Shown: positions 1 through 7,306 of the stretch, in pieces
How the letters are laid out: the number at the start of each line of letters is the position of its first letter
How positions within the stretch are numbered: the stretch's first letter is position 1
Origin: Bacteroidota bacterium
GTDB lineage: Bacteria > Bacteroidota > Bacteroidia > Chitinophagales > Chitinophagaceae
Assembly: GCA_023433265.1 (NCBI GenBank)
Contig: JAEZDR010000114.1
Span: 1 to 12,531 of the forward strand
DNA: 12,531 bases
Direction of reading: 5' to 3'
Translations under genes and position numbers: made by a program
The notes under the pieces: model-generated
What the model saw: the letters and a program-made list of their open reading frames with translations, nothing else
Told to the model about the DNA's origin: nothing
Databases searched by the model: none

Positions 1-632
1 GCCGACAGGTTTTCTCCATGAATATTTACAAAATTTTCTTTACTTGTGGGGTCAACTGTTGTTAAGCTTTTTTCAGGAGGAATGTTTGTCCCGATATTTT
101 TTCGATAATCGACATTTGCTCTTTTCGGATGTTGGATCACACGTTTGTTTTCCAAGCCCTGGTGGTCGATAACAACACTGATTGATTGCTTAGTTGGCGG
201 ATCGCCCTTTTGTACCTTCGAATCAGGGTTCTGTAAAGATCCTTTTGTTGCTATCTTATCCACAGAAACAGATTGTTGTTTAGGCCCGATGGGCATCGTA
301 GCTACGGCAGTTTTTTCGTGAGTTTTATTATCCGCTTTTGATTTAGTTTTTGAAAGCGGGGATAGCATTTCCGGTGCGGTTGTTTTTTTACCGAGAGGGC
401 TATCATCTAATTCATACCTGTTGCAAACGAATACAACCGGTATGAGCAATAGGAGCCAAAGCAACCGTCTTGCTTGTTTTCCTGGCTTTTTTTCTGCCTC
501 AACGTGTGACAGAACCTGTTCAGTTCGCAATGCTTCCTGCAGTTTCTCCCAGTCTGAGGAGTCTGTCCGAAGCGGGTAGTCCGCAGCGGCTCTCCTTGCC
601 AGTTGGTCGATATCGTCGTCTAAGAATTGCAT
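1..632 (-). CDS. Membrane-anchored anti-sigma-like protein (partial, C-terminus off the left edge)
   Basis: An open frame starts at the ATG complementary to 630-632 and stays open to the left edge, giving about 210 residues without a stop. Residues 1-45 are polar and acidic (MQFLDDDIDQLARRAAADYP, then a DSSDWEKLQEAL segment). A basic stretch KKPGKQARR leads into one hydrophobic segment at about 57-70 (LLWLLLLIPVVFVC). The rest is Lys/Thr/Pro/Ser-rich and low in complexity, as expected for a periplasmic linker. Its start overlaps the sigma factor gene by 13 bp, so the two are probably translationally coupled. In Bacteroidota this arrangement is typical of a cytoplasmic sigma-binding tail, one membrane helix and a periplasmic part, sometimes ending in an outer-membrane beta-barrel domain. 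The role as sigma regulator is inferred from position and topology; I cannot see the C-terminal domain. Confidence 0.72.
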   Translation of the reverse strand, partial: MQFLDDDIDQLARRAAADYPLRTDSSDWEKLQEALRTEQVLSHVEAEKKPGKQARRLLWLLLLIPVVFVCNRYELDDSPLGKKTTAPEMLSPLSKTKSKADNKTHEKTAVATMPIGPKQQSVSVDKIATKGSLQNPDSKVQKGDPPTKQSISVVIDHQGLENKRVIQHPKRANVDYRKNIGTNIPPEKSLTTVDPTSKENFVNIHGENLS

Positions 633-1198
633 AAAACTTCTTCCTGGTTTTTTTTGATAAATGACTGCAGTAGGGCCCTGGCTTTTGAAAGATTTGATTT
701 TGAGGTTCCGACAGATATTCCAATCTGGTTAGCTATTTCCTGGTGTGTAAACCCGTCTATTACGTACATATTAAAGACAAGTCGGTAGGAGGGTGGCAAT
801 TTCTTTACTTCCTTCACTAGTTCCTTATAAAGAATGCTTTGATCAGACCCGGCGCTCTTATCTTCAATCATCCAAACATCCTCCGGAATAGCGCCTATCT
901 CCGGCATGAAACTATTTTTTCTTAGGTCATCAATTGCGGTGTTAATCATGATCGTCCTTAGCCAGCCCATAAAGATCATTTCAACATTGTCTTTGTTATG
1001 GTGGTCAAACTTGTGCAGATTCTTAAAAACTTTCACGTATCCGTCGTGTACCACATCCACCGCTTTATCGTACCGGTAAATGTACCTGAACACTGTTTTT
1101 AGGCAATAACCATAGTAGCGCTCGTAAAGCACTTTTTGGTCTGCCGGGTTGTTTTTCAAACAACCTTCGATCACTGTTCTCAGGTTTTGCAAAGCCAT
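620..1198 (-). CDS. RNA polymerase sigma-70 factor, ECF subfamily
   Basis: A 192-residue ECF-type sigma factor that would direct RNA polymerase to a specific promoter set. Region 2 covers about residues 24-95: YERYYGYCLKTVFRYI, then VVHDGYVKVFKNL (region 2.2-like) and GWLRTIMINTAIDDLRK (region 2.4-like, which would contact the -10). Region 4 covers about 127-178, with LPPSYRLVFNMYVIDGF and a helix-turn-helix THQEIANQIGISVGTSKSNL. There is no region 3 or N-terminal region 1.1, and the length is normal for an ECF factor. The ATG at 1198 is preceded by an A/T-rich leader without a clear Shine-Dalgarno sequence, as is usual in Bacteroidota. The stop lies inside the next gene, a membrane-anchored anti-sigma-like protein. 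The regulon cannot be read from this sequence. Confidence 0.95.
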   Translation of the reverse strand: MALQNLRTVIEGCLKNNPADQKVLYERYYGYCLKTVFRYIYRYDKAVDVVHDGYVKVFKNLHKFDHHNKDNVEMIFMGWLRTIMINTAIDDLRKNSFMPEIGAIPEDVWMIEDKSAGSDQSILYKELVKEVKKLPPSYRLVFNMYVIDGFTHQEIANQIGISVGTSKSNLSKARALLQSFIKKNQEEVLCNS

Positions 1199-1247
1199 TG
1201 TTAGTTAAGAATACGCAATTAGTTGCACAAGGTTGCCTGCTATTAAT

Positions 1248-1255
1248 CAAAAATA
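1248..1255 (-). promoter_or_regulatory. Candidate Bacteroidota -7 promoter element for the sigma factor gene
   Basis: On the minus strand this reads TATTTTTG, an exact match to the Bacteroidota -7 consensus TAnnTTTG. It lies about 50 nt before the sigma factor ATG and just after the terminator that closes the upstream desaturase gene, so geometry fits a promoter for the sigma/anti-sigma pair. I see no good TTTG -33 element about 19 bp further upstream, so an alternative sigma (possibly the factor itself) or a weak promoter is possible. Confidence 0.4.
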
Positions 1256-1312
1256 GAAAGATATTATGAGAACGTGTTTTCTGAGAGGTTAGCGGTTTCT
1301 GTCTGCAAGCAC

Positions 1313-1344
1313 AAAAAAGCCGGTGCACATGCTCCGGCTTTTTT
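1313..1344 (-). terminator. Rho-independent terminator after the desaturase gene (potentially bidirectional)
   Basis: An 11-bp perfect inverted repeat (AAAAAAGCCGG at 1313-1323 with CCGGCTTTTTT at 1334-1344) encloses a 10-nt loop. The G/C core is five base pairs and T-runs flank it on both strands. It begins about 29 nt downstream of the desaturase stop codon, so its main role should be ending the bshB1-desaturase transcript. No plus-strand gene lies upstream, so any plus-strand activity would only block antisense transcription. Confidence 0.85.
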
Positions 1345-1373
1345 TACTATTGTTTTTGGGGATGATTGAAGCA

Positions 1374-2447
1374 TTACGCTGCTTTTCCCATCTGTTTCAG
1401 GTAGCTGATGTGCGAACTAATTGCCTGTCGCATATGCTTATATTCAACGTACTGCACCCCGTAGTCCTTACATACATCTTTGATTATCTTGCTGATAGCA
1501 GGATAATGGATATGGGAAATCTTGGGAAAAAGGTGGTGCTCAATTTGGAAATTCAGGCCACCAACCAGCCATGAAACGAGGCTGTTATTGGTGGCGAAGT
1601 TGGCCGTCGTTTTTAACTGATGCACCGCCCACTCATCTGCCAGTCTGTTATTGTCCTGATCAGGCATCGGGAAATGGGTATGTTCTACAGTATGAGCTAA
1701 TTGAAATACTATGCTTAGTACAAGTCCTGCTACCATTGTAAAGATTAAAAAGCCTGCTGCCCATGGGCCAACACCCAGCTTTACAATTGGGATTACGATA
1801 AATAACATGTAAAACACAACCTTATAAAACCAAAAATGGAAATGATCGTCAAAACTCATCTTTTTAAGAGGCACGTCTCCCACCTTTTTGCTGAAATATT
1901 TCCGGTAGTCTGAGAAAAAAACCCAATACAAGTATAGAAAAGAGTACACAAACCAAAAATAGATGTGCTGAAACCTGTGCATTTTGTAAGGTTTTTGTGT
2001 ACTCGCCATGCGCAGGAATGGTCTGGCATCCAGGTCATCATCAATTCCATCAATGTTGGTATAGGCATGGTGAATCATGTTATGCTTTACATCCCACATA
2101 AAGTGATTCCCGCCCAAAATGTTCAAAGAAAATGCTGCTAGTTTGTTCAAAAGTGGACTTCGGCTGAAAGAACCATGCGCACCATCATGCATAATATTAA
2201 ACCCGATACTTGCCACCAGGCCGCCCAAAAGAATGCATTCAAGAATTCCAAACAATGCAGGTGGTGTAAAAAAAACAAGGTGTACATACACCGCAACAAA
2301 TAAAACAAACAGAATGATAGCCTTACTAAATAGCTTAAAGTTGCCGGTTTGCGGCATTCCTTGCTTTTGAAAGTACTCATTTACCTTCGCCTTTAATACC
2401 GTGTGAAAATTGCCTGAGGTCGGCGAAAACTTAGGAGTAACGTACAT
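1374..2447 (-). CDS. Membrane fatty acid desaturase (acyl-lipid / acyl-CoA type)
   Basis: A 357-residue integral membrane di-iron desaturase that would insert a double bond into fatty acyl chains at the inner membrane. The three histidine boxes are visible: HDGAH at 87-91, HNMIHH at 122-127 and QIEHH at 301-305. An extra HTVEH at 252-256 lies before the third box. Hydrophobic segments occur at about 42-62, 66-86, 162-178, 205-222 and 228-250. Glutamine replacing the first His of box three is typical of the front-end (delta-5/delta-6 or linoleoyl-CoA-like) group, but there is no fused cytochrome b5 domain, so electrons must come from a separate ferredoxin or cytochrome. The ATG at 2447 lies 30 bp downstream of the bshB1 stop, suggesting co-transcription. 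Regiospecificity and substrate cannot be decided from sequence. Confidence 0.92.
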   Translation of the reverse strand: MYVTPKFSPTSGNFHTVLKAKVNEYFQKQGMPQTGNFKLFSKAIILFVLFVAVYVHLVFFTPPALFGILECILLGGLVASIGFNIMHDGAHGSFSRSPLLNKLAAFSLNILGGNHFMWDVKHNMIHHAYTNIDGIDDDLDARPFLRMASTQKPYKMHRFQHIYFWFVYSFLYLYWVFFSDYRKYFSKKVGDVPLKKMSFDDHFHFWFYKVVFYMLFIVIPIVKLGVGPWAAGFLIFTMVAGLVLSIVFQLAHTVEHTHFPMPDQDNNRLADEWAVHQLKTTANFATNNSLVSWLVGGLNFQIEHHLFPKISHIHYPAISKIIKDVCKDYGVQYVEYKHMRQAISSHISYLKQMGKAA

Positions 2448-2477
2448 AGTTCTAAATAGCTTTAAAGTCTTAATATT

Positions 2478-3206
2478 TTAGGTGGAATAACGGACTAATG
2501 CATCAAAACTGCTTATGCCAAGTGTTTTTTTGCTAATATATCCTTCGGCGTATTTAACACCAATTCTTTTGCCAAGCATCAAAGCCCTGGCTTTAATAGA
2601 CTCCAGGAACTCTGGCGAGGATATATACGTTTCCGGCTCGTTGAGAGCTGGGTTATGAAACTGAGTCGTATAGCAAAGAATAGCTTCTAGCTTCTTTTCA
2701 TGAGCACTCGAAATATCCACAACAAAATCAGGCTTCAAATACCTGTCTTGCAAATAGTGGAACAGGTAGGTGGCGCGCCATTCCGGCTGAGAATTTCCAT
2801 CTACATGTGTCTCAATCTTACGCAGCCCGCTGAGAAAAGAAGCATCTTCTACGAGCTGCGCACTACGTCCATGGTCGGGATGCCTGTCTTCAGGGGCATT
2901 ACATAAAATAATTTCGGGGCGGTATTTACGAATGGCAGTAATAACTTTCCTGATATTCGCTTCATTATGCTCAAAAAAGCCATCCGGCATTTCCAGGTTT
3001 TCTCTTACAGCAATACCCATCACTTTTGCAGCGGCATTAGCTTCCTCCTTTCGGGTTTCAGCGTTGCCCCTTGTCCCTAATTCTCCACGGGTGAGGTCTA
3101 TTACACCCACTTTTTTACCTTCTTGTATCGCGGAAATAAGGGTCCCTGCGCAGCCAAGTTCAACATCGTCAGGATGAACACCAAAAGCAAGGATGTCGAG
3201 TTTCAT
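2478..3206 (-). CDS. bshB1: Bacillithiol biosynthesis deacetylase BshB1
   Basis: A 242-residue cytoplasmic zinc hydrolase of the PIG-L/LmbE family. It would remove the acetyl group from GlcNAc-malate to give GlcN-malate, the second step of bacillithiol synthesis. The N-terminal metal motif is HPDDVE at residues 11-16 (H11 and D14 as zinc ligands, D13 the expected base). The third ligand is in RHPDHG at 108-113 (H112). BshB1-type signatures beyond the general family are LTRGELGTRG at 39-48, RKEEA at 52-56, PDFVVDIS at 159-166 and a C-terminal YAEGYISK near 219-226; they resemble Bacillus subtilis BshB1. The ATG at 3206 gives the expected full length. The partner gene bshC is 4.2 kb away on the opposite strand and bshA is not in the window. 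It probably shares a transcript with the desaturase downstream. Confidence 0.92.
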   Translation of the reverse strand: MKLDILAFGVHPDDVELGCAGTLISAIQEGKKVGVIDLTRGELGTRGNAETRKEEANAAAKVMGIAVRENLEMPDGFFEHNEANIRKVITAIRKYRPEIILCNAPEDRHPDHGRSAQLVEDASFLSGLRKIETHVDGNSQPEWRATYLFHYLQDRYLKPDFVVDISSAHEKKLEAILCYTTQFHNPALNEPETYISSPEFLESIKARALMLGKRIGVKYAEGYISKKTLGISSFDALVRYST

Positions 3207-3317
3207 GATAATCGAATCGCGAAATTAGGAAATTTGAGTAGAGTGCATTGAAGATTAACAATTAAGGACGAGGGTTTGTCCTCCTTTACATCTCGCCACT
3301 TGATTCGTCTTATTACA

Positions 3318-3935
3318 TTATCGTACTACTCCATACATGCGTTCTACATCCTGAACTATTGACTCCATCGCTTTATCACTGCCTGCTGCACTGTACGTTT
3401 GTTTAAGGTTTGAGCCAAAAATCACAGCGATGGTTTGCCAGAATGCAGCGGTAAAACTGCCTTTGTACTCGTCAATAATTTCATAACAATTGTTGCCCGT
3501 TTGCCTGTAAATCAACTTCATCAGTACTCTCCCCTGGTAGACCGAAAGGTTGGTAATTTTATCGGCAAAATCTTTCTTTAGCTCCTTTTCCCTCGAACGT
3601 ATAATTGCTTTGCGCTTTTTCTTGTCCTTTACGCCCTCCAACTGGTGATTGATGTCGTTCATCACCCGTGAAGCTGCCATGGCATAAGGATAGGTAACAT
3701 ATACCGCATTACGTAGCCGTGTCCACTCCCTCCACTTTTTCGTCTGAGCACGTGAAAGTTTTGCATATACCGTTACTTCTTCAAGCCAACCACCCGGAAC
3801 AAGTGTTCCATCAGCCTCTCGAAAAGCTAATACCCTAATGGTATCATATCTCCCCACCTCGTCCTGTTGCGCGAGTGCGGGCAAGTATAAGCAAACATTT
3901 AACAGTAAGGTGATAATTATGCGGTTGTAAAACAC
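3318..3935 (-). CDS. Secreted DUF4294 family protein
   Basis: A 205-residue protein of a Bacteroidota family known as DUF4294; its function is unknown. Residues 1-22 form a signal peptide: basic start, hydrophobic IIITLLLNVCLYLPALA, and likely cleavage after A22, so the mature protein should be periplasmic or outside the inner membrane. The body contains the features I associate with the family: a WTRLRNAVYVTYPYA segment at about 70-84, a Lys-rich helical stretch near 103-123, LIYRQTGNN at about 142-150 and FTAAFWQTIAVIFG at 161-174. The start is a GTG at 3935 (complement of cac). No in-frame ATG exists between an upstream stop near 4031 and the signal peptide, so GTG is the best choice; an AGGA sits just before it. 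It is followed by bshB1 after 111 bp, and the two may be separately transcribed. Confidence 0.85.
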   Translation of the reverse strand: MFYNRIIITLLLNVCLYLPALAQQDEVGRYDTIRVLAFREADGTLVPGGWLEEVTVYAKLSRAQTKKWREWTRLRNAVYVTYPYAMAASRVMNDINHQLEGVKDKKKRKAIIRSREKELKKDFADKITNLSVYQGRVLMKLIYRQTGNNCYEIIDEYKGSFTAAFWQTIAVIFGSNLKQTYSAAGSDKAMESIVQDVERMYGVVR

Positions 3936-4233
3936 AGGTCCTAAATTATTAAAAAGCTTGAATATTAATCCGGCAAACCGAAAAAAGTAACCTTTTGTAT
4001 GCTTGCGGTGGAAAAGATTAACAATATATCGCTAATCCAGGTCTTGCTTGTTCCGGCAGATTGCCATGCCGCCAACCACCAAACCAAAACCGTAACAAAA
4101 CGAGGGTTACGCTGATTTGTCATAAACAGCATTTTTAAAGTGTGGCAACCTCTGGAAAGATTTTTGATTTTTTTTAAGACCATTTGGCAATTATGTATGG
4201 AATACCCTTAGATAAATACGAATTTTGCGCCTT
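3936..4233. other. Intergenic region between divergent genes (about 300 bp)
   Basis: This stretch separates the leftward DUF4294 gene from a rightward unknown gene and must carry both promoters. It is AT-rich with several A and T runs. I find no tRNA fold, no convincing open frame and no perfect TTTG/TAnnTTTG pair at proper spacing. A 72-codon minus-strand frame at 3965-4183 has no family resemblance and looks like chance. Confidence 0.5.
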
Positions 4234-4797
4234 ATGCACGAGATCGAACCGTTTTACAACTGGAGGCATATTTATGTAGCAGAGGACGATAAGCGTTCTC
4301 CCTTCTTCGGCGTGCCCCATAGTGAATTCGAGTTTACGCAAACAGTGTATAATTATTTCATCCATCCTCAATGGGACGACTTCGGCAGCCGGACGCTTTA
4401 CTTAAAAATCATCTATGTTGATTATGAGCTCAACTTCTGTGTGATTGAGCTAATTGGAGAGTGGAATGATGCCATTGAAAACGACATCATGCAATTAAAA
4501 CGGGAAGTGATCGACAAAATGGAAAAAGAGGGTATTCATAAGTTTATCTTGATTACGGAGAACGTTCTCAATTTCCATAGCAGCGACCGCGAGTATTATG
4601 AAGAGTGGTATGATGAAGTAACTGATGAAGACGGTTGGATCGTCAGCCTTAATATGCCCGACGCCACTCAATACGATTTTAAAAAGAAAAAGCTGAACTA
4701 CTATATCGAACTTCTCAATCTACCCGAATGGCGCACCTATAAGCCGTACCATCTTTACAAACTCATCGATGATAAATTACGTAACCGCCTCACCTAG
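4234..4797 (+). CDS. Conserved acidic protein of unknown function
   Basis: A 187-residue soluble protein with no signal peptide or membrane segment, strongly acidic and rich in Tyr, Trp and Phe. I recall similar uncharacterised proteins in other Bacteroidota, but cannot name a domain. Segments that look structured are EPFYNWRHIY (5-14), HSEFEFTQTVYNYFIHPQWD (29-48), FGSRTLYLKIIYVDYE (50-65), CVIELIGEWNDAIENDI (69-85), KFILITENVLNFHSSD (103-118) and WIVSLNMPD (135-143). The alternation of beta strands and helices suggests a compact alpha/beta fold. I chose the ATG at 4234; an in-frame TTG at 4225 would add three residues but is less likely. It is transcribed alone, facing away from DUF4294, and its stop lies 2 bp from the convergent otsAB stop. 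Confidence 0.8.
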   Translation: MHEIEPFYNWRHIYVAEDDKRSPFFGVPHSEFEFTQTVYNYFIHPQWDDFGSRTLYLKIIYVDYELNFCVIELIGEWNDAIENDIMQLKREVIDKMEKEGIHKFILITENVLNFHSSDREYYEEWYDEVTDEDGWIVSLNMPDATQYDFKKKKLNYYIELLNLPEWRTYKPYHLYKLIDDKLRNRLT

Positions 4798-4799
4798 TA

Positions 4800-6977
4800 C
4801 TAGTGTAATATAAGAGACCTCAGAAACCTCCTTACGTCCAGGTGTCTGTGCAAATAATACCTCGCCGCTGATATGTTGCTTCCCACTTTTACAGTAACCG
4901 CTTCTTCAGGCAACGCTTTAAAGATGTCCTCATCAGTGTGGTCGTCGCCTATTGCCATTATAAATTCATAGGGGGCCTTTTGTAGCCATTGGCTTACCGC
5001 CCTGCCTTTGTTAATCTCCACATTTTTTATCTCTATCACTTTATTGCCCGGCAATATTTGTAGCCCCCGGTCAACAGCCATATACTTAAGGTTTGTACTC
5101 AAATCACTAGCCCTGAGGTCGGCTAGCCCTTCGTCTGCTTTTCGATAATGCCAAACCAACGAATAGTCTTTCTCTTCTATAAAAGTACCGGGGGTTCTAT
5201 CAGCATATAACTGTAGCAACGGGTATATATCTTTTTTCCAGTCTGCCGACAATCCGGGTATAGTTTCCCATTTTCCCCTGCTACACTTTTTCCAGGCCCC
5301 ATGTTCGGCAATTAGGTCTATGGGTAAATGACCAAACCATTTTTGCAGTGCCTGGTGATTCCTGCCACTTATTACCACAAGTTTATTGGCTGTATCCGAT
5401 GTAAGTTGTCTTAGTATATCGTAAAGATCAGCATCCGGTTCTGCTTTATCAATATCAGCCTGAAATCCTACAAGTGTACCATCATAGTCCAGGAAAAGCG
5501 CCCGTTTGCTGGCCTCAAAAAACTGGCTTTTTATTCGTGTTTCTGTATGCGATCCAATATACTTTGCTTTAAGAGATTCCTGTAATTCCTTCACCTCACC
5601 CAACCTATCCATGAAAATCTTTACCCATTGTTTGATATTGAACTTCGCAATCAGTTGCCGCATCTGTTTCATCCTACGCCTTTGTTCTTCCTTCGGCATT
5701 TCAAGCGCCTCGCGCATGGTATCGCTAATGAGTTGAATGTCGTTAGGGTTTACAATTAATGCATCCACCAACTCTTTTGATGCACCTGCCATTTCGCTTA
5801 GGATTAATACACCATCATCGTTCGTTCTGCAGGCCACATACTCCTTACAAACAAGGTTCATTCCATCCCGCATGGGCGTAACGAGGCATACGTCTGCTAT
5901 GTGATACAAGGCAACCAGCATTTCGAAATTGAACGGGCGGTAAAAATATTGAATAGGATGCCAGTCAATTGTCCGGTAACGCGCATTGATATTACCAACA
6001 AGCTGATCAATATCGTTACGCAGCGTGGCATATTGTGCTACCGAGTCCCTGGAAGGCACAATAATCATGTAAAGAGTAACCTTTTCAATATAGTCGCGAT
6101 TCTCCTTCAAAAAGTTATCATAGGCCAGCAGCCGCTGAAGTATTCCTTTACTGTAATCTAACCTGTCTATGGTGAGTATCAACTTCACCTTGTTGAAATT
6201 GCTTTTCAGGTTGAGGATATTCGCCTTCACATCCTCCTGCTCCAGGGCTGCCTCAAACCTTTCGTGATCTATCCCCATCGGGAATGATTCTACCACCAAT
6301 GTCCGCTCGTCTGCTGTTATCACATTTGCAGAGGAACGGGCAAGCCCCTGGTGTCCTGCACTGTTTATGAAGTGCGTAACATCATCATAAGTATGATAGC
6401 CTATCAGGTCAGCACCAAGGATGCCACTAACCAGCGCTTTTCTTTGTGGAATAAGCCTGAACGTTTCCCAGGAGGGAAACGGTATATGCTGGAAGAAGCC
6501 GATTGTAGCATCTGGCAGAGCTTCTCTCAGCATTGCAGGTAATAAGAGCAATTGGTAATCGTGTATCCAAATTGTGTCGCCGTCTTCATATTGCTTTACG
6601 ACTTCCCGGGCAAACTTCTTATTAACATCTATATAAGCATCAAAATAGCGCTTCTCAAACTCAGCCCTGGATGGCATATAGTGAAAAACCGGCCATAGTG
6701 TTGAATTAGAAAAACCTTCATAAAAGTTGTTTATTTCATCCTGGCTTAAGAATAGAGGGGCCAGCTTGCTATCCGCTAGCAATTGGGTTACTTCCGCTTT
6801 TTTGTCATCCTGTATCTCTGTTCCCGGCCAACCTACCCAGAGGCTCCCACCTTTTTTCTGCAAGGAATTGAGCCCGGTTGCAAGGCCACCCTCACTGCTC
6901 TGCACTCTCAACTCTCCGGCTTCATTCCGGCTTATCTTTACTGGTAAACGGTTCGAAACAATTATAGTTTTACTCAT
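4800..6977 (-). CDS. Bifunctional trehalose-6-phosphate synthase / trehalose-6-phosphate phosphatase (OtsA-OtsB fusion)
   Basis: A 725-residue cytoplasmic enzyme. Its N-terminal part joins UDP-glucose and glucose-6-phosphate, and its C-terminal part dephosphorylates the product to trehalose. The GT20 synthase domain spans about 1-465: SNRLPVK at 8-14, GGLATGL at 30-36, WIHDYQLLLLP at 137-147, FFQHIPFPS at 161-169, DRLDYSKGI at 271-279 and RDGMNLVCKEY at 370-380. Active-site residues R10, Y86, W95, D140, H164, R272, K277, D371 and E379 all match E. coli OtsA with a constant +10 offset. The HAD phosphatase domain spans about 490-725: DYDGT at 497-501 (D497 nucleophile, D499 acid/base), SGRN at 537-540, and GDDHTDED at 677-684. 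Both halves look intact. The ATG at 6977 lies 46 bp after a 7-bp inverted repeat that could be an operator. Confidence 0.96.
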   Translation of the reverse strand: MSKTIIVSNRLPVKISRNEAGELRVQSSEGGLATGLNSLQKKGGSLWVGWPGTEIQDDKKAEVTQLLADSKLAPLFLSQDEINNFYEGFSNSTLWPVFHYMPSRAEFEKRYFDAYIDVNKKFAREVVKQYEDGDTIWIHDYQLLLLPAMLREALPDATIGFFQHIPFPSWETFRLIPQRKALVSGILGADLIGYHTYDDVTHFINSAGHQGLARSSANVITADERTLVVESFPMGIDHERFEAALEQEDVKANILNLKSNFNKVKLILTIDRLDYSKGILQRLLAYDNFLKENRDYIEKVTLYMIIVPSRDSVAQYATLRNDIDQLVGNINARYRTIDWHPIQYFYRPFNFEMLVALYHIADVCLVTPMRDGMNLVCKEYVACRTNDDGVLILSEMAGASKELVDALIVNPNDIQLISDTMREALEMPKEEQRRRMKQMRQLIAKFNIKQWVKIFMDRLGEVKELQESLKAKYIGSHTETRIKSQFFEASKRALFLDYDGTLVGFQADIDKAEPDADLYDILRQLTSDTANKLVVISGRNHQALQKWFGHLPIDLIAEHGAWKKCSRGKWETIPGLSADWKKDIYPLLQLYADRTPGTFIEEKDYSLVWHYRKADEGLADLRASDLSTNLKYMAVDRGLQILPGNKVIEIKNVEINKGRAVSQWLQKAPYEFIMAIGDDHTDEDIFKALPEEAVTVKVGSNISAARYYLHRHLDVRRFLRSLILH

Positions 6978-6994
6978 TCGGCTTTTTACGTTTC

Positions 6995-7005
6995 CAAATA
7001 TTATA
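6995..7005 (-). promoter_or_regulatory. Possible -7 region for the trehalose gene
   Basis: The minus strand reads TATAATATTTG here, which approximates the Bacteroidota TAnnTTTG element (one extra base between TA and TTTG, or AA instead of TA at correct spacing). It sits 17 nt before the ATG at 6977, implying a very short leader. The expected -33 position falls at the edge of the inverted repeat at 7024-7040. The match is imperfect, so confidence is low. Confidence 0.25.
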
Positions 7006-7023
7006 CCCTGATACAGTGGGCTG

Positions 7024-7040
7024 CTAAGGTAACACCTTAG
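7024..7040. repeat. Perfect 7-bp inverted repeat upstream of otsAB
   Basis: CTAAGGT (7024-7030), spacer AAC, then ACCTTAG (7034-7040). It lies between the stop of the small unknown gene (7055) and the trehalose gene start (6977). On the minus strand no T-run follows it, so it is not a good terminator for the upstream gene; the T-run is on the plus-strand side, where no gene precedes it. Its position next to a possible promoter suggests a repressor or activator site, or an mRNA hairpin. The role is inferred from position alone. Confidence 0.5.
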
Positions 7041-7054
7041 ATTTTTAGTGGTTT

Positions 7055-7306
7055 TTATCCCACTTTTCCTTTATTATCCCAATGGTCTTTTATCACGGCG
7101 CCACTTGCATCGAGCTTGAGCACCCGGCTGAATCGCTCCCCTTTGATATCTCCATTTTCTTTTAATTTTCCAATGAAAAGCATTACCGCATTGCCGTCTT
7201 TATCTGTTTTTATCTTTAAATCGTAGCTTTTGAATCTCATTTCCACCAACGCATCAGCTTCAAAGCGGCGGTTCAGTTGTTTCAGTAAAAGTTCACCTAA
7301 CTTCAT
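7055..7306 (-). CDS. Small conserved-looking protein of unknown function
   Basis: An 83-residue soluble protein starting at the ATG complementary to 7304-7306. The first 20 residues (MKLGELLLKQLNRRFEADAL) look like an amphipathic helix. The rest reads as short beta strands separated by turns: EMRFKSYDLKIKTDKDGNAV, then MLFIGKLKENGDIKGERFSR and VLKLDASGAVIKDHWDNKG, a pattern like a small antiparallel sheet. No signal peptide, cysteine or metal motif is visible. I do not recognise the family. It lies 77 bp upstream of otsAB on the same strand and diverges from bshC across 111 bp. Coding status rests on a plausible protein-like composition and a gap that fits one gene; it may share a transcript with otsAB. 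Confidence 0.65.
   Translation of the reverse strand: MKLGELLLKQLNRRFEADALVEMRFKSYDLKIKTDKDGNAVMLFIGKLKENGDIKGERFSRVLKLDASGAVIKDHWDNKGKVG

Noticed and set aside
3265..3282. AGGAC / GTCCT hairpin between DUF4294 and bshB1
   Set aside because: Only five base pairs and no T-run on the minus strand; not convincing as terminator or operator.
3965..4183. 72-codon minus-strand open frame between DUF4294 and the unknown acidic gene
   Set aside because: No family resemblance, Trp/Ser-rich random composition, and it occupies the space needed for two divergent promoters.
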